Shown piece after piece: positions 7,351-15,000 of a DNA stretch of 15,000 bases. Origin of the DNA: Symbiodinium natans (Eukaryota; Sar; Dinophyceae; Suessiales; Symbiodiniaceae); contig CAJNDS010001498.1 in the NCBI GenBank assembly GCA_905221605.1, positions 1 through 15,000 of the forward strand, read 5' to 3'. Positions within the stretch are counted from its first letter, which is position 1. Every line of letters begins with the position of its first letter. The position numbers and the translations under genes are program-made. The notes beneath the pieces were generated by a model that made no database searches, had not been told where the DNA came from, and worked only from the letters and a program-made list of their open reading frames with translations.

Positions 7351-7761
7351 TTGGGGGCAGCCTTCTTCACTGAAGCGGACATGGACAACGCCGTGCAGGT
7401 TGTCCTCGAAGAAGGTGGGGTGGAACGAGGTGAAGCTGCAGAGGACCACGCGGCGCCAGGTGGCTTCTACTCCTCGGAAGTGCTTGCGCAGGTACTGCAA
7501 ACCAAAGCCATGGCTGCTTTTGGTCGTGTGAGGTGGCAAATGGACCTTCAACCCGTCGTGAGCAAGCACGATCTGGAAGCAGCTGCCGGGGCGGTGCAGA
7601 ACCGGGACAACGCACACTGGGTGGCATATCGATATTTCCATGAGAAGATCTTCAGGTTGGACTCCCTGGCTCGTACCCGCAGAGCAGAGCAGATACCGGA
7701 AGCCGTCTTCTTGGCGGAGCTCGCTCGACATCCCGCGACCTACTGCATCCGAGAGGTCTAG
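7351..7761 (+). CDS. Josephin-type deubiquitinase fragment, copy 2 (partial)
   Basis: Second copy of the 136-residue Josephin-like frame at 1374-1784, ending in TAG. It differs by two substitutions, both changing the residue: Asp in place of Tyr86, three residues before the presumed catalytic His89, and Val in place of the final Ala. His89 and Asp104 are kept. As in copy 1, the part of the domain with the catalytic Cys is missing, the left end abuts family A repeat, and an AG (7359-7360) precedes the conserved segment. No exon with a Cys-His-Asn-type N-terminal motif was found between 3311 and 7350, so if this is an exon its partner must lie further away. It is a partial gene or pseudogene; the protein would not be an active protease as it stands. 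Confidence 0.65.
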   Translation: MGAAFFTEADMDNAVQVVLEEGGVERGEAAEDHAAPGGFYSSEVLAQVLQTKAMAAFGRVRWQMDLQPVVSKHDLEAAAGAVQNRDNAHWVAYRYFHEKIFRLDSLARTRRAEQIPEAVFLAELARHPATYCIREV

Positions 7762-8637
7762 CCGCGGCTGCCATCTCCTAACAATGTTGTGATGCCGCGA
7801 GGACACCTCTGGTGCTCCACGCCAACGTTTCACCCCCCCACAGACCAGCGTTCTCACGCGAGATCGCACAAGGCAAGGCAGAAACCAAGGCGCCAGCTCA
7901 TGCTCATGTGATGGATGGATGTGTGGCAAGACTGGCGCCCCAGCAAACCTGAGCAACAACTGCGCCGCTCTTCTCTGCGGGCTCAAGATTAGAGTTACCC
8001 CAAACAAAAGACATGGTTTTCTTTCAGAAACCTATCCAAAAAGCGAGACGAGGTGTCGAAACAATCAAATCAATATCACCATGACAAGACGAAAGACAAG
8101 AATTACAAGCATTGGCTGTCAAGAACCAACATGCTCAACTTCTCCTGGCCCAGAACTGCAGACATGGACAGAAGACCACCAGACCTTCAAGCATCAGGTC
8201 CGTCTCTTCCACGGAGTTCAGAAAGGTTTTAATGAATTGTTATATCAAATGTTGCCGAAGAGACACCTCCAGCAACAAATCAAATTCTTTTCCTCCCCGA
8301 GAAGGCTCAAGAGATCGTGGGACCGAAAATATTGCCCTTTCCACCCCAAATAGTCCGGACACAATATCCGATTTCATAGAACTGAAATCCGAATTTGCAA
8401 AAACAATACCAATATTAATTGAAATTCCTCTATATTCTCTGAAATTTCGAGGGGGTGAAATGAACCATTATCATTCTAAAGAATTGCAATCCAAAAAATT
8501 ATTCAAATTACAAGATATGTAATTCAAATATTCGTGGAACCATATCAATTGTAATAATATATCGAAACTTCGAGGCTAACACCCACAGACAAGGGTCAAC
8601 AAAGATTCGGGACATCAGGAGAATTATAATGAATACC
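7762..8637. other. Region without a recognisable gene; weak ORF 7919-8353 (copy 2)
   Basis: Counterpart of 1785-2659. The 144-codon frame 7919-8353 shares all but its N-terminal residues with the copy 1 frame, because one extra C near 7960 changes the upstream frame. No domain recognised. The change to AT-rich composition occurs at the same place as in copy 1. Confidence 0.3.
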
Positions 8638-9014
8638 CTCAAAAAGAACTCCCAGATCTTCAAGATTTTAATTCTGGAGGTTTTGTTCAATTATCCAGAA
8701 GTCCCCAGATCTTCCAAATTTGAATTCTAAAGATTTTTGGAGGACCTATTCAGATATCCAGTATTTATCAAATCCTTCAAAATTTGAATTCCGAAAATTC
8801 CAGAGGTTTTGAATCGATATCCAAAGATCCCCAGGCCTTCTAAATTTGAATCCTGGAGGACTGCAGGAGATTTTGATCAATTATCCAGAAATCCCCAGAT
8901 CTTCCAAATTTGAAATCTAGAGTTTTGGGATCCATATCCAAAGATTCCCAGGCTTTCAAAATTTTAATTCTTGAGGTTTTGGGCCGATACAGACCTTCAA
9001 AATTTGAATTCTGG
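8638..9014. repeat. Family C degenerate ~60-bp AT-rich repeat, copy 2
   Basis: Same seven-unit degenerate series as 2660-3036, with only isolated base differences. Confidence 0.8.
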
Positions 9015-9180
9015 CGCAAGCCCCCCCACCCCAGCCCCCCATCCCCCCCAGCCCCCCCAAGCCCAACCAACAAAAATGTAAAACATTGAAAGGCAAAAAA
9101 CAAAACCCGGCAAAACCCCCCAAAACCCCCCAAAACCCGACAAAACCCCCCAAAACCCGACAAAACCCCCCAAAACTCCG
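9015..9180. repeat. C-rich tract followed by C6A4 repeats, copy 2
   Basis: Same order as 3037-3200: polyC runs, then CCCCCCAAAA units with ACCCGAC variants (about 9103-9178). G-quadruplex candidate on the minus strand. Confidence 0.85.
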
Positions 9181-9192
9181 GACACAAACCCT

Positions 9193-9252
9193 ATACAATT
9201 TCTATAAACCCTAAACCCTAAACCCTCAAGACAAAATAAATAGAAATTGTAT
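9193..9252. repeat. 13-bp inverted repeats bounding telomere tract, copy 2
   Basis: Arms 9193-9205 and 9240-9252 are identical to those of copy 1, enclosing only 34 bases (three telomere units and a 13-base tail). Confidence 0.85.
9206..9226 (+). repeat. Interstitial telomere repeats, 3 units
   Basis: Three AAACCCT units, in the same orientation and at the same duplicated position as the 12-unit tract at 3227-3310. The copy-number difference shows that the tract has changed length since the duplication. Confidence 0.93.
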
Positions 9253-9384
9253 GTGGTATCATTCTGAATTTTCCAATATATTTGTCTGTCTAAACAGCTG
9301 ACAAACCGAGTTTAAGTAAATTAATCCAAAGCGGGAGGCCAAATGTTCAATTTACTTAAACCTCTGGGGTCTTCCCGGGTTCCG
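9227..9384. other. Spacer with hairpin between duplication and family B array
   Basis: No ORF of note. GTTTAAGTAAATT (9310-9322) and its exact inverse AATTTACTTAAAC (9349-9361) form a 13-bp stem with a 26-base loop. The stretch 9343-9365 is the reverse complement of 3374-3396 in copy 1. Confidence 0.75.
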
Positions 9385-10130
9385 GCAAAGCAAAGCTCAA
9401 ATCGCCTCCCAAAATTGACTCCCAAAGCACAAAATTGGCTTTCAAAACTCCAAATTGGCTTCCAATGGCTTCCCAAAGCCGAAAATTGGCTTCACAAAGA
9501 CAAAAATTGGCTCCCAAAGCCGAAAACTGGCTCCCAGAGCCCCAATTAGCTCCCAAAGCCTAAAATTTGCTGCCAAAGCCCAAATTTGGCTTCCAAAGCC
9601 CAATTGATTCCCAAAGCCCAAAAATTGCCTTCCCAAAGCCCAAATTGGCTTCCAAAGCCCAAAATTGGCTCCCAAAGCCCAAAACTGGCTCCCAATCCAA
9701 AATTTGCTACCAAAGCCCAGAATTGGCTTCCAAAGCCCATTGGCTCTCAAAGCCCAAAAATGCCTTGCCAAAGCCCAAATTGGATCCAAAGCCCAAAACT
9801 GGCCCGAAATTGGCTGCCAAAGCCAAAATTGGCTTCCAAAAAATTGCCTTCCCAAAGCCCAAATTTTGCTCTCCAAGCCCAAAATTGGCTTCCGGAGCCC
9901 CGAATTGGCTCCCAGAACCCAAAATTGGCTGCAAAATTGGCCAAGCCCAAAGGGGCCACTTTTGGGCTTTTGGAGCCCCACTTTTGGGCTCCAAAGCACA
10001 AAACTGGTCCCAAAGCCCAAAATTTGGCCAAAGCTCGAAATTGGCCCCAAAACACTAAATTTGCTCTGCAAGCCCAAAATTGGCTTCCTGAACCAAAAAT
10101 TGGCCACCACAAGTCCAGATTGGCTCCAAA
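9385..10130. repeat. Family B ~20-bp minisatellite
   Basis: About 36 degenerate units of the type CCAAAGCCCAAAATTGGCTT, 16-22 bases long. Both strands are largely open (Lys/Pro/Ser/Gln-rich on +, Gly/Phe/Trp/Leu-rich on -), which follows from unit composition, not from a gene. Two units near 9953-9990 are inverted and create adjacent hairpins. The array passes directly into family D at 10130/10131. Confidence 0.92.
9943..9995. repeat. Pair of adjacent hairpins within family B
   Basis: AAGCCCAAA (9943-9951) pairs with TTTGGGCTT (9961-9969). TTTGGAGCCC (9969-9978) pairs perfectly with GGGCTCCAAA (9986-9995) across a 7-base loop. They arise from units in inverted orientation. Confidence 0.75.
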
Positions 10131-10450
10131 CCTGAATGGGGCGCAGCCGTCACGTTTGCTTATCCTCAACCTGAATGGGGGCCAGGTGCTTATCCTCAAC
10201 CTGAATGGGGTGCATCCGCCACGATTGCTTATCCTCAACCTGAATGGGGCCCAGGTCCTTATCCTCAACCTGAATGGGGCGTAGCCGCCACGTTTGCTTA
10301 TCCTCAACCTGAATGGGGGCCAGGTCCTTATCCTCAACCTGAATGGGGTGCAGCCGTCACGTTTGCTTATCCTGGGGGTCAGGTCTTTATCCTCAACCTG
10401 AATGGGGGCCAGGTTTATCTTCAACCTAAATGAGGGCCTGGAAGCCCTCA
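10131..10450. repeat. Family D 69-bp minisatellite, block 1
   Basis: The 69-bp unit is made of a 30-bp and a 39-bp half, both starting TATCCTCAACCTGAATGGGG; the short half ends GGCCAGGTCCT and the long half ends TGCAGCCGCCACGTTTGCT. Positions 10136-10410 reappear at 11105-11379 without indels (offset 969), including the rare variants GCATCCGCCACGATTGC and GCGTAGCC. The block ends with CCTAAATGAGGGCCTGGAAG, the standard block terminator. Confidence 0.93.
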
Positions 10451-10775
10451 CCCCCCCCACAGCCCCCCCCCCCCCTCCCAGGCACTTCCCCCGCCCCCCA
10501 CCCCCCCTCCCTTCCTCGCGGGTCTTCGGGAAGGCCTTTAGAGGGGAATCCAAGGGCGCTTAGGCGTCCAAGCCCAAAATCCTTATCCTCAACCTAAATG
10601 GGCTGGAAACCCCAGCCCTCAACCTCCCCCCACCCCCCCCCCCCACCCCCCCCCCCCACCCCCCCCACCCCCCCCCCCCCCCCCACCCCCCCCCCACACC
10701 CACCCCCCCCCCCCCCAACCCCACCCCCCCACCCCACCCCCACCCAACCCACCCCCCCCACCCCACCCCACACCC
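10451..10775. repeat. Poly(C) spacer 1 with mosaic module
   Basis: C-rich sequence with single A interruptions (runs up to about 17 C) flanks a module at 10521-10601: TCGGGAAGGCCTTTAGAGGG, then GAATCCAAGGGCGCTTAGG, then CCAAGCCCAAAATCC and a family D start. The same module occurs in the other three spacers. Proline-rich or glycine-rich frames here are shadows of the C runs. Confidence 0.85.
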
Positions 10776-11800
10776 ACGTTTGCTTATACTCAACCTGAAT
10801 GGGGGCCAGGTGCGTATCCTCAACCTGAATGGGGTGCAGCCGCCACGTTTGCTTATCCTCAACCTGAATGGCGGCCAGGTGCTTGTCCTCAACCTGAATG
10901 GGGTGCAGCCGCCACGTTTGCTTATCCTCAACCTGAATGGGGGCCAGGTGCTTATCCTCAACCTGAATGGGGTGCAGCCGCCACGTTTGCTTATCCTCAA
11001 CCTGAATGGGGGCCAGGTCCTTATCCTCAACCTGAATGGGGCGCAGCCGCCACGTTTGCTTATCCTCAACCTGAATGGGGGCCAGGTGCTTATCCTCAAC
11101 CTGAATGGGGCGCAGCCGTCACGTTTGCTTATCCTCAACCTGAATGGGGGCCAGGTGCTTATCCTCAACCTGAATGGGGTGCATCCGCCACGATTGCTTA
11201 TCCTCAACCTGAATGGGGCCCAGGTCCTTATCCTCAACCTGAATGGGGCGTAGCCGCCACGTTTGCTTATCCTCAACCTGAATGGGGGCCAGGTCCTTAT
11301 CCTCAACCTGAATGGGGTGCAGCCGTCACGTTTGCTTATCCTGGGGGCCAGGTCTTTATCCTCAACCTGAATGCGGGCCAGGTCCTTATCCTCAACTTGA
11401 ATGGGGTGCAGCCGCCACGTTTGCTTATCCTCAACCTGAATGGGGGCCAGGTGCTTATCCTCAACCTGAATGGGGTGCAGCCGCCACGTTTGCTTATCCT
11501 CAACCTGAATGGCGGCCAGGTGCTTGTCCTCAACCTGAATGGGGTGCAGCCGCCACGTTTGCTTATCCTCAACCTGAATGGTGGCCAGGTGCTTATCCTC
11601 AACCTGAATGGGGTGCAGCCGCCACGTTTGCTTATCCTCAACCTGAATGGGGGCCAGGTCCTTATCCTCAACCTGAATGGGGCGCAGCCGCCACGTTTGC
11701 TTATCCTCAACCTGAATGGGGGCCAGGTCTTTATCCTCAACCTGAATGGGGGCCAGGTTTATCCTCAACCTGAATGAGGGCCTGGAAACCCCAAGCCCTC
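10776..11800. repeat. Family D 69-bp minisatellite, block 2
   Basis: About 15 units. Internal duplication is visible: the series after 10870 (a GGCGGCCAGG short half followed by CTTGTCC) recurs at about 11511. The block ends with the terminator around 11752-11800 (CCTGAATGAGGGCCTGGAAA). A 402-codon minus-strand frame and shorter + frames are open because 69 is divisible by three. Confidence 0.95.
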
Positions 11801-11986
11801 ACCCCCCCCCACAGACCCCCCCCCCCTCTGCCGGGCACTAAAGGGGAATTCAAGGGCTCCAAGCCAAAATCCTCCCCTCGCGGGCACTTCGGGAAGGCCT
11901 TTAGAGGGGAATCCAAGGGCGCTTAGGTCCCCACCCCCCCCCCCCCCCCCCACCCCCCCCCCACCCCCCACCCCCCACCCCCCCCC

Positions 11987-12019
<33 letters not shown>

Positions 12020-12035
12020 ACCCCACCCCACACCC
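11801..12035. repeat. Poly(C) spacer 2 with two module copies
   Basis: Contains a shortened module (11831-11875) and a second one (11881-11932) cut off after GCGCTTAGG, then C runs, the longest 32 C (11988-12019). Confidence 0.87.
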
Positions 12036-13054
12036 ACGTTTGCTTATCCTCAACCTGAATGGGGGCCAAGTGCTTATCCTCAACCTGAATGGGGTGCAGC
12101 CGCCACGTTTGCTTATCCTCAACCTGAATGGCGGCCAGGTGCTTGTCCTCAACCTGAATGGGGTGCAGCCGCCACGTTTGCTTATCCTCAACCTGAATGG
12201 GGGCCAGGTGCTTATCCTCAACCTGAATGGGGTGCAGCCGCCACGTTTTGCTATCCTCAACCTGAATGGGGGCCAGGTCCTTATCCTCAACCCGAATGGG
12301 GTGCAGCCGCCACGTTTGTTTATCCTCAACCTGAACGGGGGCCGGGTGCTTATCCTCAACCCGAATGGGGTGCGGCCGCCACGATTGCTTATCCTCAACC
12401 TGAATGGGGGCCAGGTCCTTATCCTCAACCTGAATGGGGTGCAGCCGCCACGTTTGCTTATCCTCAACCTGAATGGGGGCCAGGTCTTTATTCTCAACCT
12501 GAATGGGGTGCAGCCGCCACGTTGTCTTATCCTCAACCTGAATGGGGGCCAGGTCTTTATCCTCAACCTGAAGGGGGGCCAGGTCCTTATCCTCAACCTG
12601 AATGGGGTGCAGCCGCCACGTTTGCTTATCCTCAACCTGAATGGGGGCCAGGTGCTTATCCTCAACCTGAATGGGGTGCAGCCGCCACGTTGAATGGCGG
12701 CCAGGTGCTTATCCTCAACCTGAATGGGGTGCAGCCGCCACGTTTGCTTATCCTCAACCTGAATGGCGGCCAGGTGCTTATCCTCAACCTGAATGGGGTG
12801 CAGCCGCCACGTTTGCTTATCCTCAACCTGAATGACGGCCAGGTCCTTATCCTCAACCTGAATGGGGCGCAGCCGCCACGTTTGCTTATCCTCAACCTGA
12901 ATGGGGGCCAGGTCTTTATCCTCAACCTGAATGGGGTGCAGCCGCCACGTTTGCTTATCCTCAACCTGAATGGGGGCCAGTTATCATCCTCAACCTGAAT
13001 GGGGGCCAGGTTTATCCTCAACCTGAATGAGGGCCTGGAAACCCCAAGCCCTCA
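12036..13054. repeat. Family D 69-bp minisatellite, block 3
   Basis: About 15 units. Its first units match block 2 at an offset of 1260. One unit near 12690 is deleted internally (CCACGTTGAATGGCGGCC). It ends with the same terminator (13009-13054). Confidence 0.95.
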
Positions 13055-13286
13055 CCCCCCCCCCCCCCCCCCCCCCCCCACCCCCTCGGCCGGGCACTTC
13101 GGGAAGGCCCCCAAGGGGAATCCAAGGGCGCTTAGGTGTCCAAGCCCAAAATCCTTATTACCCAAGCCCTCACACCCCACCCCCTGCCCCGGGCACTTCG
13201 GGAAGGCCCCCAGAGGGGAATCCAAGGGCGCTTAGGTGTCCAAGCCCAAAATCCTTCTCCTCAACCTGAATGAGGCCCCTCATCTG

Positions 13287-13341
<55 letters not shown>

Positions 13342-13345
13342 ACAC
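13055..13345. repeat. Poly(C) spacer 3 with two modules and a 54-C run
   Basis: Starts with 25 C (13055-13079). It carries two full modules (13090-13160 and 13190-13275) and then an uninterrupted run of 54 C (13288-13341). On the opposite strand this is 54 consecutive G. Confidence 0.88.
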
Positions 13346-14222
13346 GGGCGAGGTGCTTCACCAGAAAGGGGCGCAGCCGCCACGTTTGTTATCCTCAACC
13401 CAACCAGAATGCGCAGCCGCCACGTTTGCTTAGCCTCAGCCTGAATGGGGGCCAGGCGCTTATCCTCAACCAGAATGAGGTGCAGCCACCACGTTTGCTT
13501 ATCCTCAACCTGAATGGGGGCCAGGTGCTTATCCTCAACCTGAATGGGGTGCAGCCGCCACGTTTGCTTATCCTCTTGCTTATCTCCAGCCTGAATGGGG
13601 GCCAGGTCCTTATCCTCAACCAGAATGAGGCGCAGCCGCCACGTTTTCTTATCCTCAACCTGAATAGGGACCAGGTCCTTATCCTCAACCAAAATGAGGC
13701 GCAGCCGCCACATTTGCTTATCCTCAACCTGAATGGGGGCCAGGTCCTTATCCTCAACCAGAATGAGGCGCAGCCGCCACGTTTGCTTATCCCCAACCTG
13801 AATGGGGGCCAGGTCCTTATCCTCAACCAGAATGAGGCGCAGCCGCCACGTTTGCTTATCCTCAACCTGAATAGGGGCCAGGTCCTTATCCTCAACCAGA
13901 ATGAGGCGCAGCCGCCACGTTTGCTTATTCCCAACCGAAAAGGGGGCCAGGTCCTTATCCTCAACCAGAATGAGGCGCAGCCGCCACGTTTGCACCGCGG
14001 GCCAGGTCCGGCGCAGGCCACGTTTGCTTATCCTCAACCTGTGAATGGGGCCAGGTCCTTATCCTCAACCAGAATGAGGCGCAGCCGCCACGTTTGCTTA
14101 TCCCCAACCTGTGAACGGGGGCCAGGTCCTTATCCTCAACCAGAATGAGGCGCAGCCGCCACGTTTGCTTATCCTCAACCTGAATGGGGGCCAGGTCCTT
14201 ATCCTCAACCAGAATGAGGCGC
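13346..14222. repeat. Family D 69-bp minisatellite, block 4 (variant subfamily)
   Basis: About 12 units in which the long half begins AACCAGAATGAGGCGCAGCC instead of AACCTGAATGGGGTGCAGCC; the short half stays as in the other blocks. The first units are irregular and two units carry CCTGTGAA insertions (near 14040 and 14110). It ends at GAATGAGGCGCCCAG. Confidence 0.93.
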
Positions 14223-14402
14223 CCAGTCAACCCCCCCACCCACAAGCCCCCCCCCCCCCACCCCCCCACACGCCCCACCCACTTCGAGAAGGCTGCCAGA
14301 GGGGCATCCAAGGGCCCTTAGGCACCCAAACTCAAATTCCTTATCCTCAACCAGAATGAGCCCCCCCCCTCCTTCACCCGCCCGCCCCCCCCCCCCCTCC
14401 CC
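14223..14402. repeat. Poly(C) spacer 4 with diverged module
   Basis: C-rich runs flank a more diverged module at 14280-14360 (CTTCGAGAAGGCTGCCAGAG, then GGCATCCAAGGGCCCTTAGG), followed by one block-4-type start (AACCAGAATGAG). It is the last repeat element; beyond 14402 the sequence is non-repetitive. Confidence 0.85.
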
Positions 14403-14623
14403 CGCGCCGGTTGGAGACCCCAAAATAAGGCCATGGGAGAAACCCAATTAAGCCCCAGAACCTTTGCTCACCCAGAAACCAAGAAGGCGCCCCGAAACAG
14501 AAGGCCCCCCAACAAGACCCCAAATGACCCCAAAGGTTTGCATGCATGGACAGCAGTGACAGCATCATGTGTGAATGACTGCCGTTTTCAGGAGAAAGGT
14601 AGACCGTCCTAGGTTTCGTCGCC
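14403..14623. promoter_or_regulatory. Upstream region of the right-edge gene, possible splice acceptor
   Basis: No repeat array and no convincing ORF. Several CCCCAAA-like pieces occur without regular spacing. TTTTCAG ending at 14591 could be a 3' cis- or trans-splice acceptor 32 bases before the ATG at 14624. An in-frame TAG at 14600-14602 closes the gene's frame upstream. No TATA box or other promoter element is recognised. Confidence 0.3.
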
Positions 14624-15000
14624 ATGCCAGTCTATTGCGCCGGACTTGAGGATCCGAATGGAGGAGCAGCCAGACCATGCATCTTCGCCCAGGATGGCAT
14701 GGGTGGGCCTGCGCAACCTGGCAAGAAGCGTTGCTCTCTCTGCAGTTTGGAGAGCTTGGGCGGCGCGCTCGCTTCTCGCGTGGGCAAAGGCAACTTGGTC
14801 AGGCAGCTCAAGCATTGGCGCCAAATTGGGTCGCCAACCTACGAGGCGGCCTTCACACTTGGGTTGTTATGCGCACTTCCCACTAGCCAGCAATATAGCT
14901 TGCGTGCGAAGGTTGGGGAAGCTGCAAAATTTCTGACGTCAGCGAGCTGGCTACACAAGAAGCGAAAGCGTCTGAGGCATTTCTTGTTTGGCCGGCCAAT
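14624..15000 (+). CDS. Start of a Cys-containing basic protein, 3' end outside window
   Basis: Frame open from ATG 14624 to the window end (125 codons and two bases). The ATG is the first after the in-frame TAG at 14600-14602 and lies in GCCATGC. Residues 17-45 contain RPCIFAQDG (Cys19) and KKRCSLCSLESL (Cys37, Cys40), followed by a helix-like GKGNLVRQLKHW (54-65, His64). Cys19/Cys37/Cys40/His64 could form a small zinc site. The stretch around 111-118 (HKKRKRLR) is strongly basic, as in a nuclear localisation or nucleic-acid-binding segment. The layout (Cys-x-x-Cys followed by a G-x-N/L-L-x-x-x-L-K helix) recalls lineage-specific predicted proteins of dinoflagellates, but I cannot name the family or function. 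Unlike the rest of the window, it has non-repetitive sequence and mixed codon use. Other frames here are shorter and look like shadows. Confidence 0.6.
   Translation, partial: MPVYCAGLEDPNGGAARPCIFAQDGMGGPAQPGKKRCSLCSLESLGGALASRVGKGNLVRQLKHWRQIGSPTYEAAFTLGLLCALPTSQQYSLRAKVGEAAKFLTSASWLHKKRKRLRHFLFGRP

Larger units (their letters stand above)
6277..9322 (+). repeat. Segmental duplication, copy 2
   Basis: Direct-orientation copy of 275-3390, about 6 kb downstream. It contains the intact version of the first coding island, the second Josephin-like fragment, the AT-rich and C-rich sections and a telomere tract of only three units. Its right flank runs into the family B array instead of a family A array. 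Confidence 0.93.

Noticed and set aside
9442-10284. Long Lys/Pro-rich (+) and Gly/Phe/Trp-rich (-) ORFs over family B
   Set aside because: Overlapping open frames on both strands follow from the ~20-bp unit lacking stops; none has a recognisable domain.
10560-11768. 402-codon minus-strand ORF and many other long ORFs over family D
   Set aside because: They are translations of the 69-bp repeat, which is open in four frames. No start, domain or non-repetitive part supports a gene, and the frames run into poly(C)-encoded glycine or proline tracts.
14609-14886. Alternative ORFs 14609-14824 (-), 14646-14936 (+) and 14677-14886 (+)
   Set aside because: They overlap the longer open-ended frame from 14624, have poorer start contexts and show no domain features.
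1-15000. tRNA, rRNA, snRNA or spliced-leader genes
   Set aside because: No cloverleaf, conserved rRNA stretch or spliced-leader sequence was recognised by eye. Short degenerate matches were not convincing.

Overview
The window looks like repeat-dominated nuclear DNA from a eukaryote, most plausibly a dinoflagellate-type alga. It carries interstitial tracts of the plant/algal/dinoflagellate telomere repeat (CCCTAAA on the + strand). No tight operons or bacterial ribosome binding sites are seen, and coding pieces sit as small islands between minisatellite arrays. An open-ended ORF at the right edge has the Cys-rich, basic look of predicted proteins common in dinoflagellate genomes. The taxon is an inference; no rRNA, tRNA or spliced leader was found to fix it.

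Layout. (1) 1-3390 and 6277-9322 are two copies of a ~3 kb segmental duplication. Each copy runs: a coding island with a weak Helitron-N-like motif (intact frame only in copy 2, 6306-6932); a short stretch of a 65-bp minisatellite (family A); a Josephin-type deubiquitinase fragment (1374-1784 and 7351-7761); AT-rich DNA with a degenerate ~60-bp repeat (family C); C-rich and C6A4 tracts; and an interstitial telomere tract (12 units in copy 1, 3 in copy 2) held between perfect 13-bp inverted repeats. (2) 3441-6285 is a long family A array of roughly 40 units. (3) 9385-10130 is a ~20-bp minisatellite (family B). (4) 10131-14402 is a 69-bp minisatellite (family D) in four blocks, separated by poly(C) spacers that carry a common ~80-bp module. 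One spacer holds an uninterrupted run of 54 C. (5) 14403-15000 is non-repetitive and contains the start of a probable gene (ATG at 14624) that continues past the window.

No pathway or operon can be reconstructed. The two recognisable gene pieces are partial: the Josephin piece keeps the His/Asp half of the active site but lacks the Cys half, and copy 1 of the first coding island is frameshifted by a 26-bp tandem duplication. All five substitutions that separate the two copies of these coding islands change the amino acid, so current purifying selection is not evident. The most notable structures are the inverted-repeat-bounded telomere cassette, the 69-bp minisatellite that is open in four frames, and the mosaic spacer module that joins repeat families A, B and D.
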